45,489 nucleotides of DNA from Lachnospiraceae bacterium (lineage in GTDB: Bacteria > Bacillota > Clostridia > Lachnospirales > Lachnospiraceae). The stretch's first letter is position 1; the number at the start of each line of letters is the position of its first letter. The stretch is taken from NCBI GenBank assembly GCA_017618195.1, contig JAFZUW010000023.1:1-45489 (forward strand), written 5' to 3'. The notes beneath the pieces are model-generated. The model saw only the letters and a program-made list of their open reading frames with translations, searched no databases and had not been told where the DNA came from. Made by a program: the position numbers and the translations under genes. Shown piece after piece: positions 42,913 through 45,489 of this stretch.

Positions 42913-43725
42913 ATGACCGTTCCCACGAACAATATAACGAAGAACGATGCGGCCGACATGACCGTTAGGGGCCGTATCCACTCATTCCAGTCCCTCGGCG
43001 CCGTTGACGGCCCGGGGCTTCGTTTCGTTGTATTTGTCCAGGGCTGTCCGATGCGGTGTATGTACTGTCATAATCCCGATACCTGGAACGCAGGCGGCGG
43101 CACCGAATACACGGTCGGCGAGGTTGTCAGTAAAGTACTCCGCTACCGCCCCTACTTCGGAAAGGAAGGCGGTGTGACCGTCTCCGGCGGCGAAGCTTTG
43201 ATGCAGGCGGCGTTCGTAACGGAACTGTTCCGCGCCCTGAAGGCGGAAGGCATTCATACGTGCCTCGATACGAGCGGGATCATGCACGCAGGAACTCCGG
43301 CAGACTGTAGCGGCGCAGTTTATTCTACCAATGTAGAATCATTAATATCCAACCTACTCGCCGTAACCGACCTTGTCATCTGCGATATTAAGTTCACAAC
43401 AGAAAAAGACTACCTCGCTTATGCAGGAGGCAGTCTTTCAACCGTACTCTCTTTTCTTTCTCTCACCGAGGCTGCGGGCGTTCCTCTCTGGGTACGCCAC
43501 GTCGTTGTCCCCGGCTTCACCGATTCCGAGGCCGAAGTGCAGACGATGATCGATCTGGCGCGCCGCCGCTTAAATCTCAGCCGCATTGAACTGCTGCCGT
43601 TTCGTAAGCTCTGCGTCACCAAATACGAGAGTCTCGGCATTCCGTTCCGTTGCGCGGATGTTCCGGAATGTGACGAGGCAACGATCAAACGTCTTTCTTC
43701 TCTCATTCCCGAGAATCTTCGGTAA
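42913..43725 (+). CDS. pflA: Pyruvate formate-lyase activating enzyme
   Basis: The 270-residue radical SAM enzyme installs the glycyl radical on PflB. The cluster motif is CPMRCMYC near 50, followed by HNPDTW, and SGGEAL near 95 contacts SAM. The C-terminal half has LVICDIK and WVRHVVVPGFTD. The loop usually holding a conserved HxxLTG-like motif reads YLAYAGG, and a stretch around residues 120-137 (AGTPADCSGAVYSTNVES) looks longer than usual. GGAGG precedes ATG. It follows pflB after a hairpin. Confidence 0.95.
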   Translation: MTVPTNNITKNDAADMTVRGRIHSFQSLGAVDGPGLRFVVFVQGCPMRCMYCHNPDTWNAGGGTEYTVGEVVSKVLRYRPYFGKEGGVTVSGGEALMQAAFVTELFRALKAEGIHTCLDTSGIMHAGTPADCSGAVYSTNVESLISNLLAVTDLVICDIKFTTEKDYLAYAGGSLSTVLSFLSLTEAAGVPLWVRHVVVPGFTDSEAEVQTMIDLARRRLNLSRIELLPFRKLCVTKYESLGIPFRCADVPECDEATIKRLSSLIPENLR

Positions 43726-43780
43726 TCGCATTAAGGCAGCATCCGGCCGCTGATTCTATGCGCCAACGCCACAGCACGAT

Positions 43781-44566
43781 CTACCCGAGCGCCACATCCA
43801 GAGCCATCATCAGCGTGAATCCGAACGAAAACATCAAAACACCGATATTGCTGTGCTCTCCCGACGACATCTCGGGAATAAGCTCCTCCACCACGACATA
43901 CATCATGGCGCCGGCCGCAAAGCTTAACAGGTAAGGCATTGCAGGAACCAGAAGCCCTGCTGCCAGTATCGTAAGAAGCCCGAATACCGGCTCCACAGCA
44001 CCCGACAACGCGCCGTCCCGGAATGCTCCGAGGCGGCTTTTTCCGTTTGCGTGAAGCGGCATCGAAATGATTGCGCCCTCCGGAAAATTCTGAATCGCGA
44101 TACCGACCGAAAGAGCCAGCGCCCCGCCTGCCGTAATCGTCGCATTTTCCGCAAGCAGGCCCGCGTAAACGACACCGACCGCCATGCCCTCGGGGATGTT
44201 GTGAAGCGTCACCGCAAGCACCATCATCGTTGTCTTGCCGAGGCGGCTTTTCACACCTTCGGGCTTGTCGCTGTCCATGTGCAGGTGCGGGATGACCGAG
44301 TCGAGAAACAGCAGCAAAAGCACGCCGAGCCAGAAGCCGACGACGGCCGGGACAAATGCCATCTTTCCCATGCTCTCCGACTGATCCATCGCAGGCATCA
44401 GAAGGCTCCAGATTGAAGCCGCAACCATTACGCCCGCGGCAAAACCCGTGAGCGCTCTCTGCACCTTCTCATTCAGCTGACCGCGCATGAAGAACACGCA
44501 GGCTGCGCCGCCCGCGGTCCCGAGAAACGGAATCAGCAGGCCGATGACTACTTCTTTCGTAAACAT
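43781..44566 (-). CDS. ZIP-family metal transporter
   Basis: The 261-residue membrane protein has eight helices. The metal-site helices carry LHNIPEGMAVG near 142 and NFPEGAIIS near 178, typical of GufA/ZupT-type ZIP importers for zinc or other divalent metals. The His-poor loop contains HLHMDSDKPEG. It begins 22 bases after the glutathione peroxidase gene, and the two are probably co-transcribed. It converges on pflA; no clear terminator is seen in the 55 bases between them. Confidence 0.9.
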   Translation of the reverse strand: MFTKEVVIGLLIPFLGTAGGAACVFFMRGQLNEKVQRALTGFAAGVMVAASIWSLLMPAMDQSESMGKMAFVPAVVGFWLGVLLLLFLDSVIPHLHMDSDKPEGVKSRLGKTTMMVLAVTLHNIPEGMAVGVVYAGLLAENATITAGGALALSVGIAIQNFPEGAIISMPLHANGKSRLGAFRDGALSGAVEPVFGLLTILAAGLLVPAMPYLLSFAAGAMMYVVVEELIPEMSSGEHSNIGVLMFSFGFTLMMALDVALG

Positions 44567-44588
44567 ACCGGTTCCTCCTGCAGGCAGC

Positions 44589-45134
44589 CTAAAGCGCCGC
44601 TACGACGCTTTCCTTTACCTTGTCCATATCAAACGTCGGCTCGAAGCGGGCGATTACCTTGCCCTCGCGGTCAATCAGGAACTTCGTGAAGTTCCACTTG
44701 ATATATGCTTTGTCACCGAATTTCTTATTGTTCATGGCGGCAAAAGTTTCGAGCGCCTTCATCTTAAGTCCCTTGCCGAAGCCCTCAAAAGGCTTCTCCG
44801 TCGCAAGGAAAGCAAACAGCGGGTCCGCCGTTTCTCCGTTCACGTCAAGCTTGGCGAACTGCGGAAACTCCGTGCCGAATTTCAGCGTGCAGAAAGCATG
44901 AATCTCCTCGTCGTCTCCGGGAGCCTGATTGGCAAACTGGTTGCACGGAAAATCAAGAACCTCAAAGCCCTGATCCTTCAGTTCCCGATACATCGCCTCA
45001 AGCGGCTCATAATGCGGCGTAAACCCGCATCCCGTCGCCGTGTTCACAATCAGAAGCACCTTGCCCTGATACTCCGAAAGGCTGACTTCCTTACCCGTTC
45101 TGTCCTTCACCGTAAAATCATAAACCGTGCTCAT
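44589..45134 (-). CDS. Glutathione peroxidase family protein (Cys type)
   Basis: The 181-residue peroxidase has NTATGCGFTPHY near 35, with Cys in place of selenocysteine, then FPCNQFANQAPG near 75 (Gln and resolving-Cys region) and WNFTKFLIDREG near 145 (Trp, Asn). In bacteria this type usually uses thioredoxin and reduces peroxides. An ATG with AAAGGAG-type sequence upstream marks the start. A TATAAT-like box lies at 45187-45192 on the minus strand with a poor -35. It is first of a pair with the ZIP gene. Confidence 0.93.
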   Translation of the reverse strand: MSTVYDFTVKDRTGKEVSLSEYQGKVLLIVNTATGCGFTPHYEPLEAMYRELKDQGFEVLDFPCNQFANQAPGDDEEIHAFCTLKFGTEFPQFAKLDVNGETADPLFAFLATEKPFEGFGKGLKMKALETFAAMNNKKFGDKAYIKWNFTKFLIDREGKVIARFEPTFDMDKVKESVVAAL

Positions 45135-45187
45135 TGTCTTTGCTCCTTTCCCGATTGCAGATTGATTCGCGCAATCCTATATCGGAA

Positions 45188-45346
45188 TTATAACACAGAA
45201 TCCGGCAGAGAAAAATGTGATATAGCCTCTTTTTTCTTCCTTTCCGGTTCCTTCAGACAGTTTGTCATGCAGTCCATTCCAAGAATAACGGTCGAAGTGT
45301 TATGCAATAACGACGATGTCGCAGGCGGTATGACACCGAACGCACC
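45188..45346 (-). pseudogene. C-terminal remnant of a heavy-metal P-type ATPase
   Basis: Just after the stop of the Cys-rich protein, an open frame with no start of its own reads GAFGVIPPATSSLLHNTST, then VILGMDCMTNCLKEPE, and ends in a stop at 45188. The LLHNTST block with a preceding PP is the signature of the last two helices of P1B-type metal ATPases. Only about 30 to 50 codons remain, so the rest was lost by deletion. The last ~20 codons (KEAISHFSLPDSVL) are of unclear origin. Confidence 0.6.
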
Positions 45347-45356
45347 GTGGAACCTG

Positions 45357-45488
45357 CTAGTTCTTTTTATGACACGTCCCGTGCATCGCACAGTTTGCAC
45401 ATCCGCAGCCGCAGGACAGCTTGCCCTTCTTACGGTCACGGATGAGCTTCCATACTGCCATGCCGACGCAGAATGCAACAATCAAAAA
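45357..45488 (-). CDS. FeoB-associated Cys-rich membrane protein (3' part)
   Basis: The frame enters from the window end and stops at TAG 45357, giving 43 residues. It has the end of a membrane helix (FLIVAFCVGMAVWKLI), a basic stretch (RDRKKGK) and a Cys cluster (CGCGCANC, then HGTCHKK). This matches small Cys-rich proteins encoded after feoB, which are linked to ferrous iron uptake. A feoAB operon probably lies beyond the window. Confidence 0.85.
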   Translation of the reverse strand, partial: FLIVAFCVGMAVWKLIRDRKKGKLSCGCGCANCAMHGTCHKKN

Positions 45489-45489
45489 C

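Noticed and set aside
44589-45134. Selenoprotein glutathione peroxidase
   Set aside because: The active-site codon is TGC (Cys); no in-frame TGA.

Overview
The window looks like chromosomal DNA of an anaerobic Firmicute, most likely a Lachnospiraceae-type clostridium. This is inferred from gene content: a PFL/PFL-activase pair, a ferredoxin-tailed aldo/keto reductase, DegV, a stand-alone MsmK-type ATPase, an FtsEX/M23/S41 cluster, many lipoproteins with Thr-Pro linkers, and strong AGGAGG-type ribosome binding sites. Most genes lie on the minus strand.

Layout. 1-265: tail and right end of an IS200/IS605-like element. 284-3424: threonine operon (ACT-domain regulator, homoserine dehydrogenase, ApgM-like protein). 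3511-10494: two tandem copies of a two-gene cassette, each a ~960-residue secreted adhesin-like protein followed by an unannotated ~40-residue peptide gene; tandem repeats lie between them. 10539-19375: cell-wall block with a CAP/leucine-rich-repeat secreted protein and the operon regulator-ftsE-ftsX-M23 hydrolase-S41 protease. FtsE carries a ~195-residue Ala/Glu-rich extension. 19486-22888: two transglutaminase-like lipoproteins and an MsmK-type ATPase. 23048-25117: SDR oxidoreductase and a lipoprotein amidase. 25121-30002: a sensor-GGDEF-EAL protein ending in a beta-helix-like repeat domain, and a polysaccharide deacetylase. 30067-33263: tRNA-Gly, aldo/keto reductase, DegV, aquaporin. 33270-36894: MacB-like ATPase, two FtsX-type permeases and a small secreted protein bounded by a 15-bp perfect inverted repeat. 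36989-40306: two small membrane proteins and a DHHW/MBOAT acetylation pair. 40335-43725: promoter, ZTP-type riboswitch, overlapping terminator, pflB and pflA. 43781-45488: ZIP transporter, glutathione peroxidase, a P-type ATPase remnant and the end of a FeoB-associated Cys-rich protein.

How the genes fit together. The fts operon, amidase, deacetylase, MBOAT/DHHW pair and transglutaminase-like lipoproteins all act on the envelope. The ZTP riboswitch would link formate production by PFL to one-carbon/purine status. The best candidate for an undescribed system is the duplicated adhesin-plus-peptide cassette. The FtsE extension and the c-di-GMP protein with a beta-helix tail come next.

All calls come from reading the sequence and from family knowledge; no searches or folding programs were run.
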